Below, piece by piece: positions 44,071-51,976 of a stretch of 64,000 nt of DNA. Made by a program: the position numbers and the translations under genes. The notes below the pieces were generated by a model. That model saw nothing but the letters and a program-made list of their open reading frames with translations. It had not been told where the DNA came from and did no database searches. This stretch comes from JAFGNV01 sp964612485 (GTDB lineage: Bacteria; Chloroflexota; Anaerolineae; 4572-78; J111), in contig CAZTFF010000020.1 in assembly GCA_964612485.1 (NCBI GenBank), positions 33,201-97,200 on the forward strand, given 5' to 3'. Within the stretch, counting starts at the first letter, position 1, and each line of letters starts with the position of its first letter.

Positions 44071-45996
44071 TCAAAGCTCCACGTAGTCAATGTCTCCCGA
44101 CCCGTCAGCTTTAACGTAAACAATTCCCTTTTCGTACACCTGGGCGCGATATTCAACACCTTGATATTCCAGAGGAAACTCCGCCGATAGAAAATCTCCC
44201 AGGCTGTTGGCCCGCGCGTGCCGGTACAACTCGGAGTTGCGATTAATGGGGATGATGTACTGGCGCGAAGCCGCTACCAACGCGTCCTTTAGATCAGACG
44301 CGGTTTGAGCCGCCGCTACAGGCGACTCGGCGCGGGGGCCAACCGGCTGGGCCGGCGTTTCTGTTTCCGCTGGTGGGGCCGGTTCCGCCTCTTCCGCCAC
44401 CGGCGCGGGCGTTGACGCGATGGCAACTTTTTGAAAGGTGAGGAAAAAAGATGTGGCAATCGCATCTTTGGGCGACACTTCATTGCCCATGCCCACATTG
44501 GTCAACGTATCCGAAGGTAGATCGCCCGCCATGCTGATCTTGTACGTGCCCAAGGTCCCCGTCATCAGATAATTACCCCAAAACTGGTCCATCGATCCCT
44601 TGGTTTCTACTTTGTCCACCGCATCGCCGCGGTCCGCCTGAAAGGCCGCGCCCTCCAGCGGTTCGCCGTTTTCATCCAACGCCTTGACAAAAACATAGGC
44701 TTTGCCGGCGGCTTCCTGATCATCGGCCCACCGCGCCTCAACCAGACGCCAGTGAGGCTGGGAGGGATCGGCCACCGGGTCCAGCAGCACCATCGGTTCC
44801 AGGTATTTGAAACGGTCGTCAAATTTTCGCCCGGACAGATCGGGGCTGGTGTAAAAATTCTTCATGCCGTCCGGCACCGGCCCATCCTGGCGCGTGTGGC
44901 TTTCGAGCGCCTTGAGTTTAGGCACGATGGGTAGTTCGCCGTTCAGGCCAAACTGCTGGTCAAAATGATGGGTATACCACGGTCCCTGGTTTTCAAACTG
45001 CTGGCCGGATACGCCAATGCGGCTTACGGCAATGAGCCAGGGCATGCAGGCAAAATAGTAGTCGGGCGCTTCGTCCTGGATATAACTGAACATATCTTCG
45101 GTCAATTTTCCGGCCCATTCGGGAGTGGGTTTGGGATAGCGGGCATCATCGCCAAAGGTAGAGCCGGCCCGCTGGCCCACGTTGTAGCCGCCTTCGGTGG
45201 TGAAAATGGGGATGGAATGACCCACCGCATCGTTGACCAGGGCGTCAAAATATTCAAAAGCGCGGAAGCAGGTGGAATCTTCCATAATGTTGGCGTTGGG
45301 ATTGGCCAGCTCGCGCCGTTTCTGGTTGATGGCGTCCACGCCCATTTCCCAGGCCCACATGCCGCCGCGCGCCTCCCACTCTTCCTGGGTGAGCGGCTGG
45401 CCCTGGGTGGTAATCGGATCGTTGGGATAATCCAGGGGGCGGCCCAAACAGTAGTTGTGAATAGCCAGGCAGCAATTGCCGTCGAGCAGGTCTTGGCGGC
45501 CCTTTTCAACGATCATTTTGAAGGGATTGCCCCGCCCGCCGGGGCCAAAGGCCGGAAACAGCAAGTAGCCGCCGGCATCACGCACCATATCGGCCTCGAT
45601 GATGAAATTATCCACCACAATATCCAGCCAGTTGGCCGGGCGTTTGCGGTCTTTCCACTCCAGGTCCAGGTCCGGCTCGTTGTTGGTTTCAAAATAGACC
45701 GCGCCCATGGCCGCGTAGCGGGTCACGGTTTCCATCTCGCGGGACGACATGTGGCCGGGGTTGGGTTCTTCTTTGTAAAAACGCACCACCGGCATCACCT
45801 GGATGTCTACCAGCCGTTTGACCAAACCCGCCGCCGAACCACCGCCGTCATCCAGCACCTTGACCCATTTGAGTTTCAGGGCCTGGATCTGTTCTTTCCA
45901 AAAACTCCATTTGTCTTTTCCCCAAAAATATTGGCTGTGGCTCCAATGGACGCCGCGCCCGTTATCTTGCGGGGGTCGGGGAAAATGTTCTAACAT
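44071..45996 (-). CDS. glycosidase-like TIM-barrel protein, paralogue A
   Basis: 641 residues; ATG 45996 behind AAGGAGGTG. Residues 1-~360 look like a clan GH-A barrel: IKWVK-type strand KLKWVKVLDDGGG, VVRFYKEEP, VYFETNNEPDL with Glu107 in the acid/base position, and FTTEGGYNVGQ with Glu268 in the nucleophile position. Then an Ig-like or regulatory sandwich (AYVFVKALDENGEPLEGAAFQADRG), a Pro/Ala/Glu linker and a C-terminal domain (INRNSELYRHARANSLGDFL to IVYVKADGSG). No signal peptide is seen. It is 61-67 percent similar by eye to the next gene. No carbohydrate substrate can be named. Confidence 0.7.
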   Translation of the reverse strand: MLEHFPRPPQDNGRGVHWSHSQYFWGKDKWSFWKEQIQALKLKWVKVLDDGGGSAAGLVKRLVDIQVMPVVRFYKEEPNPGHMSSREMETVTRYAAMGAVYFETNNEPDLDLEWKDRKRPANWLDIVVDNFIIEADMVRDAGGYLLFPAFGPGGRGNPFKMIVEKGRQDLLDGNCCLAIHNYCLGRPLDYPNDPITTQGQPLTQEEWEARGGMWAWEMGVDAINQKRRELANPNANIMEDSTCFRAFEYFDALVNDAVGHSIPIFTTEGGYNVGQRAGSTFGDDARYPKPTPEWAGKLTEDMFSYIQDEAPDYYFACMPWLIAVSRIGVSGQQFENQGPWYTHHFDQQFGLNGELPIVPKLKALESHTRQDGPVPDGMKNFYTSPDLSGRKFDDRFKYLEPMVLLDPVADPSQPHWRLVEARWADDQEAAGKAYVFVKALDENGEPLEGAAFQADRGDAVDKVETKGSMDQFWGNYLMTGTLGTYKISMAGDLPSDTLTNVGMGNEVSPKDAIATSFFLTFQKVAIASTPAPVAEEAEPAPPAETETPAQPVGPRAESPVAAAQTASDLKDALVAASRQYIIPINRNSELYRHARANSLGDFLSAEFPLEYQGVEYRAQVYEKGIVYVKADGSGDIDYVEL

Positions 45997-46025
45997 CGTA
46001 ACACCTCCTTGGGATATAATTAAAC

Positions 46026-48059
46026 TTACAACGGCACGTGCGCTATCGAGCCGGTTCCGTCGGCCCGGACAAACACAATGCCTTTTTCAAATACCTGGCC
46101 GCGATATTCAACTTGATGATGGCACAGGGGAAATTCCGCCGAAATGAAATCGCCCAGATTATTGGCCCTGGCGTATTCGTACAGCGCCGAGTTTCGGTTA
46201 ACGGGCAAAATATAACGCCGGGCCGCCGCTTTGAGCGACTCTTTCAACACCTCCGGCTTTGGTTTAGCCGATATTTCGTCGCCGGAAATGGGGGGCGGGG
46301 CCGGGGCTACAAACCGCTTTTCGCCTCTGGGTTTGAAAGATTCGGGTTGGGGAGCGGGGGTTGGCGGCTGGGGATCGGGTTTGGGGAATGACGGTTCGGA
46401 CGGCGTATCCGGCTTATTTTCCGGTTCCGGTTGGGGCCTGGGGGCCGTAAGTGGGGAAGAGGGAGCGGGCGGGGCGCTCACGCCCGGCGCTTTCTGAAAT
46501 GTCAGAAAAAAGGAAGTGGCTTCGTAGGCGCGAGGCAGATCTTCGGTGCCCATGCCCACATTGGTTAAGGTATCCGAAGGCAGATCATCTTGAGCTATAC
46601 TGATCCGGTAAGTTCCCAACAGGCCGGTCATCAAATAATTGCCCCAATATTGATCCCACTGCCCTTTGGTTTCGGCCCGGTCCACGGCATCGCCCCGGTC
46701 GGCCTGGAAAACAGCGCCTTCCAGCGCATCGCCATTTTTATCCAGCGCCTTCACAAAAACGTAAGCCTTGCCGCCGGCTTCTTTTTCGTCGGCCCAGCGA
46801 ACTTCGATCAGCCGCCAATGGGGTTTGGTTTGATCGGCCACCGGTTCCAGCAGAACCTGCGGTTCCAGGTATTTCAACCGGTCATCAAATGTCCGATCCG
46901 AAAGATCGGGGCCGGTGTAGAAGTTGGACATCCCTTCCGGCACGGGGCCATCCTGCTTGACGCTGCCGGGCCGGGCGGTAAGGTTATCAACCACGGGCAG
47001 TTGGCCGTTGAGGCCAAATTTTTCATCAAAATGATGCGTAAACCACGGCCCCTGGGTTTCAAAATTAACGCTGCCGATGCCCATCCGGCCCACGGCGATC
47101 AACCACGGCATGCAGGCAAAATAATAATCCGGCCCCTGCTCAATCGAGCGGAACATTTCGTCGGTCAAGCGCCCTACCCAATCGGGGCTGGGTTTTGGGT
47201 AGCGAGGATCATCGCCAAAGGTGGTGCCGGCCCGCTGGCCCACGTTGTAGCCGCCTTCGGTGGTGAAAATGGGGATGGAATGGCCCACGGCCTCGTTGAC
47301 CAGCGCGTCGAAATATTCGTAGGCCCGGAAGCAGGTGGAATCTTCCATAATGTTGGCCTCGGGATTGGCCAACTGGCGGCGGTGCTCGTTAACCTGCTCG
47401 TGGCTCATTTCCCAGGCCCACATCCCGCCCCGTTCCTCCCACGCCTGCAAAGTCAACGCTTCGCCCTGCATATTGACGGCATCGTTGGGGTAATCCAGGG
47501 GGCGGCCCAAACAGTAGTTGTGAATAGCCAGGGCGCAATTGCCGTCTAAAATATCCCGGCGGCCTTTCTCGATGATCATCTTGAACGGATTGCCCCGCCC
47601 GCCGGGGCCAAAGGCCGGAAAGAGCAAATAGCCGCCCACCTCGCGGATCATATCGGCCTCGATGATAAAATTATCAACCACAATATCCAGCCAGTTATCC
47701 GGGCGCTGGCGATTTTTCCATTCCAGTTCCAGGTCCGGCTCGTTGTTGGTTTCAAAATAGACCGCGCCCAACTCCACAAAGCGTTTGGCCATATCCGCTT
47801 CGCGGGACGAAATCCGTCCGGGGTTGGGCCGCTGCCGGTAAAAACGCACCACCGGCATGATCTGGAGATCAGCCAGCCGCTTCACCAGCCCCAGGGCCGA
47901 GCCGCCGCCATCATCCAGCAGCTTGACCCATTTGATGTTCATAGCCTGGAGCTGCGATTTCCAAAAACCCCAATCGTCTTTACCCCACAAATATTGGTTG
48001 GGACTCCAATGGACGCCCCGGCCGTTATCTTGCGGCGGGCGAGGAAAATGAGTTAACAT
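46026..48059 (-). CDS. glycosidase-like TIM-barrel protein, paralogue B
   Basis: 677 residues from ATG 48059, chosen by alignment with the paralogue (MLTHFPRPPQDNG against MLEHFPRPPQDNG); an in-frame GTG lies 4 codons earlier. Barrel motifs are conserved, including YFETNNEPDLELEW and FTTEGGYNVGQRAG, and so is the C-terminal INRNS/VNRNS domain (NRNSALYEYARANNLGDFISAEFP). It differs mainly in the longer Pro-rich linker (PTAPRPQPEPENK and similar). The two genes are in tandem with 29 bases between coding ends, so one tandem duplication is the simplest origin. Again no signal peptide. Confidence 0.7.
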   Translation of the reverse strand: MLTHFPRPPQDNGRGVHWSPNQYLWGKDDWGFWKSQLQAMNIKWVKLLDDGGGSALGLVKRLADLQIMPVVRFYRQRPNPGRISSREADMAKRFVELGAVYFETNNEPDLELEWKNRQRPDNWLDIVVDNFIIEADMIREVGGYLLFPAFGPGGRGNPFKMIIEKGRRDILDGNCALAIHNYCLGRPLDYPNDAVNMQGEALTLQAWEERGGMWAWEMSHEQVNEHRRQLANPEANIMEDSTCFRAYEYFDALVNEAVGHSIPIFTTEGGYNVGQRAGTTFGDDPRYPKPSPDWVGRLTDEMFRSIEQGPDYYFACMPWLIAVGRMGIGSVNFETQGPWFTHHFDEKFGLNGQLPVVDNLTARPGSVKQDGPVPEGMSNFYTGPDLSDRTFDDRLKYLEPQVLLEPVADQTKPHWRLIEVRWADEKEAGGKAYVFVKALDKNGDALEGAVFQADRGDAVDRAETKGQWDQYWGNYLMTGLLGTYRISIAQDDLPSDTLTNVGMGTEDLPRAYEATSFFLTFQKAPGVSAPPAPSSPLTAPRPQPEPENKPDTPSEPSFPKPDPQPPTPAPQPESFKPRGEKRFVAPAPPPISGDEISAKPKPEVLKESLKAAARRYILPVNRNSALYEYARANNLGDFISAEFPLCHHQVEYRGQVFEKGIVFVRADGTGSIAHVPL

Positions 48060-48111
48060 GGTTAAGAGCACCTGTAGAGAATCGAATTGCGTATAAGCCT
48101 GGGAGAGTACC

Positions 48112-48127
48112 GGCGCGGAACCGCGCC
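48112..48127 (-). terminator. GC hairpin after mscS
   Basis: GGCGCGG and CCGCGCC form a perfect 7-bp stem with an AA loop, 60 bases past the mscS stop on the reverse strand. TATAAT on the reverse strand (48135-48140) just before it may instead be a promoter for the glycosidase-like genes. Confidence 0.4.
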
Positions 48128-48186
48128 GTTTCCATTATACCCAAAACAAAACAGATATACCAGAACGACGAACGGGTTTCCCTCTT

Positions 48187-49434
48187 CTATTTCTCTGATA
48201 ATTTTTGGAAATCGTTTCCGGTGGGGTTCTGGAAGACCTTCAGATCAAACTCCGGCACGACGGCCAGCAGGTGATCAAAAATATCGGCCTGGATGGCCTC
48301 GTAATTGGCCCAGGCTTTGTCTTTGCTGAACACGTAAATTTGGATGGGCAGGCCGTATTCGCTGGGCGGTAGTTGACGTACCAGAAACGTCATTTCCTGG
48401 TTGATCATGGGGTGGTGGCGCAGGTAGGCCGACACATAGGCCCGAAACGTGCCGATATTGGTCAGATGCCGCCCGTTCACCAGAATAGAGGTATCGACCC
48501 GATTCATTTCATTGTGCTCGGCTACTTCCTGTTTCTTTTGGGCAATATATTCGGCAATATACTCGATTCGGGCAAAGCGGTCCAGCATTTCCGCATCACA
48601 AAATTTTATGGAACTGATGTCGAGGTTGATCGAGCGCATAATGCGCCGCCCCCCCGAATCCAGCATGCCGCGCCAGTTTTTGAACGACTCGCTGATGAGG
48701 GCATAGGTGGGGATCATGGTAATGGTTTTGTCCCAGTTTTGCACCTTCACGGTGGTCAACCCCACCTCGATCACATCCCCATTGGCATCATAATGAGGCA
48801 TCTCCACCCAATCACCGGGCGACACCATGCGGTTGGCCGAAAGCTGGATACCGGCGGTAAAACCCAGAATGGGGTCTTTGAAGATGAGCATCAACACCGC
48901 GCTCAACGCGCCCAGGCCGGTGAGCAAATAGACAGGGTTTCTATCCAGGATCACGGCAATCAATAAAATACCGGCAAAGAAATACGCAATAATTTTTGCC
49001 ACTTGAATGGGACTTCTGATAGAAATTTCTTTGGAAACGTCGAGGGTCTGGAAAATGTCAAAAATCGCGTTCAAAAACGAGTCCAGCGTCCACACCCCTA
49101 CCACGATCATACCGATCAACACAATATTGTGAATAATGCTGATGAACGTTTCGTAGCCGGTCAGCGCCAGCGGCGTGAGCAGGTAAACCACCAGCGCCGG
49201 AGCAAAATAAGACAGCCGGTGCAGCACTTTGCGATCAATCAGAATATCATCCCAACGGGTGCGGGTTCGGCGGGCCGAAAAAACCACCGCGGACAGGATG
49301 ATTTGCCTCGTCACAAAATAGGCAGCCAAACTCAACCCCAGCATCATTAGCACCCCAATTCCGGGCGATACAATAGCGATTGTTGACTCACTCAGGCCCT
49401 GTTCCAGCAGCCAGCTTTGAATTGTTTCCAACAC
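48187..49434 (-). CDS. mechanosensitive ion channel of the MscS family
   Basis: 415 residues. Transmembrane segments near 20-45 and 75-175, then the pore helix region (ALSAVLMLIFKDPILGFTAGIQLSANRMVSPGDWVEMP) and the MS-channel beta domain (GDVIEVGLTTVKVQNWDKTITMIPTYALISESFKNW), with a cytosolic C-terminal cage domain. It belongs to the MscS/YbdG group with extra N-terminal helices. It protects against hypo-osmotic shock. Twelve bases after the stop of the next upstream gene, so possibly cotranscribed. Confidence 0.92.
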   Translation of the reverse strand: MLETIQSWLLEQGLSESTIAIVSPGIGVLMMLGLSLAAYFVTRQIILSAVVFSARRTRTRWDDILIDRKVLHRLSYFAPALVVYLLTPLALTGYETFISIIHNIVLIGMIVVGVWTLDSFLNAIFDIFQTLDVSKEISIRSPIQVAKIIAYFFAGILLIAVILDRNPVYLLTGLGALSAVLMLIFKDPILGFTAGIQLSANRMVSPGDWVEMPHYDANGDVIEVGLTTVKVQNWDKTITMIPTYALISESFKNWRGMLDSGGRRIMRSINLDISSIKFCDAEMLDRFARIEYIAEYIAQKKQEVAEHNEMNRVDTSILVNGRHLTNIGTFRAYVSAYLRHHPMINQEMTFLVRQLPPSEYGLPIQIYVFSKDKAWANYEAIQADIFDHLLAVVPEFDLKVFQNPTGNDFQKLSEK

Positions 49435-49446
49435 TACAACCTCCTG

Positions 49447-50439
49447 TTACCGGGTGACTATCGGCAAATCGCGCATTGTTACCAGGCCGGGAGCGGCGGC
49501 TTTCACTCGTTTGATGGCGTTGACAGCCATGGCAACCGTGGCAATATCGCCGTTGGTGCCTTTTAGGTTGATCTCCAGGTTGGGCCGGCCCGCAATTTTG
49601 ATGGTGTCGCCGCCATCGCCGGCATCCAGGGCAGCGATAAAGGTGAGGGTTACAAAGGGAGTGTCGCCGCTGTAGCCACGCGCCACCTGCTTCAAACCTT
49701 TGACCCGGCCGGGAAGCACTTCAAAAAAATCGGTTTGGGCCAACACCTCGGCCACCAGCGGTTCAACCTGTTCCTCGTAGCGGGTCAGTTCCCGGCCCAG
49801 GGTATCAAACACCATCTGCATTGATTCCGGCAACCCCACGTGTCCCATCCGGCCTTCGGCCATCCTGGCCCTGAAAGCGTCAACCGTCATCCCCGACCCG
49901 ATCTTTTTCTGGAACGCCCCGCGCCGTTCCGAGGCGTTGATCACGCGCGTTACGTCAATCGAGTCAACCTGCTGGCAAATTGAGGTCAAATTTAGGGGCA
50001 GCGAGTCCATCAAAAAACCGGGGTTTACGCCCGTGCCCAACACGGTTTTGCCGGCTTGTTTGGCCGCGGCATCAATTTGCGCCGCCGCTTCGGCGTGGCT
50101 CAACCAGGGAAAGGATAATTCTTCCGAGGTGGACACAATGTCCAACCCCGCTGACAGGAGTTCAAGAATTTGGCTCTGGAACAGGTCAAAATAGGAATTG
50201 GTGGTATGAATGGCTACCTCCGCGCCACGTTGACCCCAGGCCGCGCTTACGGTTTCGGCAACAGGCAGGCCCAACGGTTGATCCAGGCCAATGACCCGGC
50301 CCAAATCCTTACCAACTTTGGTGGGATCAATATCGACGCCGCCGGCCAATTCCAGTTCCGGTCGTTCGGCCACGTGCCGCGCCACCGCGCTGCCAATGGG
50401 GCCAAGCCCAAATTGAATGATACGAAATTTTTCAGACAT
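49447..50439 (-). CDS. DapB-fold NAD(P)-dependent dehydrogenase, 2,4-diaminopentanoate dehydrogenase-like
   Basis: 330 residues from ATG 50439, eight bases after GAGGAG; an ATG two codons earlier is too close to that site. The N-terminal Rossmann motif is IIQFGLGPIGSAVARHVAERPELELAGGVDID. The middle has STSEELSFPWLSHAEAAAQIDAAAKQAGKTVLGTGVNPGFLMD, the signature of the group that includes 2,4-diaminopentanoate dehydrogenase of ornithine fermentation. No other ornithine-fermentation genes are present in the window, so the substrate is open. Confidence 0.78.
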   Translation of the reverse strand: MSEKFRIIQFGLGPIGSAVARHVAERPELELAGGVDIDPTKVGKDLGRVIGLDQPLGLPVAETVSAAWGQRGAEVAIHTTNSYFDLFQSQILELLSAGLDIVSTSEELSFPWLSHAEAAAQIDAAAKQAGKTVLGTGVNPGFLMDSLPLNLTSICQQVDSIDVTRVINASERRGAFQKKIGSGMTVDAFRARMAEGRMGHVGLPESMQMVFDTLGRELTRYEEQVEPLVAEVLAQTDFFEVLPGRVKGLKQVARGYSGDTPFVTLTFIAALDAGDGGDTIKIAGRPNLEINLKGTNGDIATVAMAVNAIKRVKAAAPGLVTMRDLPIVTR

Positions 50440-50474
50440 TGTCATCGCTCCTCAATTAATTCGACTTTTTGAGA

Positions 50475-51827
50475 TCATTCGAAATCCAACGAAACCGCCA
50501 GTTGCCCGCTTTCGCGGCGCGGGGCCGGGTCGATGGTGGGAGTGAGGCCTTCCACATTGGCTATGCGGCGCAGAAGCCGTTCCCGCATGGCGGCTGCGAC
50601 CTCCTGGTGAGACTCCATGCCGATCAGGTTGTTCAATTCATAGGGGTCAACGGCCAGATCATACAGATATTCCTCAACATAATGATCCGACGCAGAATCT
50701 TTGTTACCGTCTTTGTCGGGCGCAGCCACGCTGTATTTCCAGCGCCGGGTACGGACGGCCCGGCCTACCTGCGATTCGCTGATTTGGATAAACACGTCAT
50801 CGGGCCAACTTTCGGATGTGCCGGCCAGCAGCGGCAGCAGGGAACGCCCGGCCATATGATCCGGCACGGGAATGCCGGCGGCGTCCAGCAGGGTTGGCGG
50901 CAAATCAACCAGGCTCACCAGTTGCCGAATTTGGTCGCCCTGATTGAAGCCGGGGCCGCAAAAGGCGGTGGGAACGCGCACGGAACTTTCGTGGCAGGAG
51001 CGTTTGTATTCAGCGTTGCGGGTTTTGAAATGGCAGCCGTGATCGGAGGTAAAGAGTACAATGGTGTTTTCTTGCAAATTCAGGCTTTTTAAGGCATCAA
51101 ACAAACGGCCCAGCGCCTCGTCGAGCCGTTTGACCATCCCGTAATACCCGCCCAACTGCCGGTGAGCCGAGCCACCCAGCGCGGCCAGATCGGGCGGAAT
51201 CCAGCGGCCGGTGTAGGCTTCGCGGTAGCCGTCGGGCGGGGGATAATCGTCAAGATGATTTTGATGGTGGGGTTCAAGATAAGAGAGGAACAGAAAAAAG
51301 GGCCGATCCTGATGCGCGTCGATGTAACGGATGGCGGCATCGGTCAGGGCATCCACCCGATAGCCGGGCAGTTTGACGGGCCGGCCCTGTTTATCAAACA
51401 ACACCGCGCGGTACGGCTCCGAGACAAATTCCAGCAGGTTGGCTCCCAGCCAATATTCATAGCCGCCCTGCTCGTGTTCGGGAACGGGGTCTTTATGATC
51501 GGCAGCCAGATGCCACTTGCCGATGTAGCCGGTGGTGTATCCGGCCTGGTTAAAGTGGTGGGCCAGGGTTTGAGCCTGGGGAGAAAGGCCGATGCCGTTG
51601 CGATAGACGCCGGTTTGGGTGGCATACAACCCTGTTTGCAAACAGGAACAGGCCGGCCCGCACACCGGCTGGCAGGTGAGGGAGTGATAGATGTGGGTGC
51701 CGCGCCGGGCCATCCGGTCGAAATTAGGGGTTAGACTCAACGGATTGCCGTGCAGGCCGGTGGTATCCCAACGCTGCTGGTCGGTGAAAAAAACAATCAC
51801 GTTGGGCTGAAAAGGACGATGCGTCAT
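50475..51827 (-). CDS. sulfatase-family hydrolase with altered FGly signature
   Basis: 450 residues. Metal-site strand IVFFTDQQRWDTTGLHGNP, later VLFTSDHGCHFKTRNAEYKRSCHESSVRVPTAFCGPGF, and C-terminal domain. The formylglycine signature expected as CxPxR reads CGPAC (Cys56 to Cys60): the Cys that becomes formylglycine is kept but the conserved Arg is Cys, a single CGT-to-TGT change. The enzyme may be weakly modified or have a different specificity. No maturase or carbohydrate locus is next to it. No obvious signal peptide. Confidence 0.85.
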   Translation of the reverse strand: MTHRPFQPNVIVFFTDQQRWDTTGLHGNPLSLTPNFDRMARRGTHIYHSLTCQPVCGPACSCLQTGLYATQTGVYRNGIGLSPQAQTLAHHFNQAGYTTGYIGKWHLAADHKDPVPEHEQGGYEYWLGANLLEFVSEPYRAVLFDKQGRPVKLPGYRVDALTDAAIRYIDAHQDRPFFLFLSYLEPHHQNHLDDYPPPDGYREAYTGRWIPPDLAALGGSAHRQLGGYYGMVKRLDEALGRLFDALKSLNLQENTIVLFTSDHGCHFKTRNAEYKRSCHESSVRVPTAFCGPGFNQGDQIRQLVSLVDLPPTLLDAAGIPVPDHMAGRSLLPLLAGTSESWPDDVFIQISESQVGRAVRTRRWKYSVAAPDKDGNKDSASDHYVEEYLYDLAVDPYELNNLIGMESHQEVAAAMRERLLRRIANVEGLTPTIDPAPRRESGQLAVSLDFE

Positions 51828-51850
51828 GGGGTGGTCCTAAGAATAAATTC

Positions 51851-51969
51851 TTAGAGCCAGTGAGTCCAAAGTGAAAAATGTGACAGTCACTTCAGGTTCA
51901 ACTTCTGAAGTGACTGTCACCTGCCAAATTTTGGATCTATGTCATATCCAGAAGTTAATGATACCTGGC
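51851..51969. repeat. nested palindrome between gyrB and sulfatase genes
   Basis: Inner perfect 16-bp arms at 51880-51895 and 51905-51920 (GTGACAGTCACTTCAG and CTGAAGTGACTGTCAC) with a 9-base loop. Outer arms GAGCCAG (51854-51860) and CTGGCTC near 51968-51974. A repeat of this kind is common in intergenic regions; here it could end gyrB transcription. Confidence 0.65.
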
Positions 51970-51976
51970 TCCAACT

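Noticed and set aside
44965..45993. Forward open frame of 342 codons over the glycosidase-like gene
   Set aside because: Antisense shadow; the same kind of shadow appears over the paralogue at 46590-47549, reflecting the coding strand.
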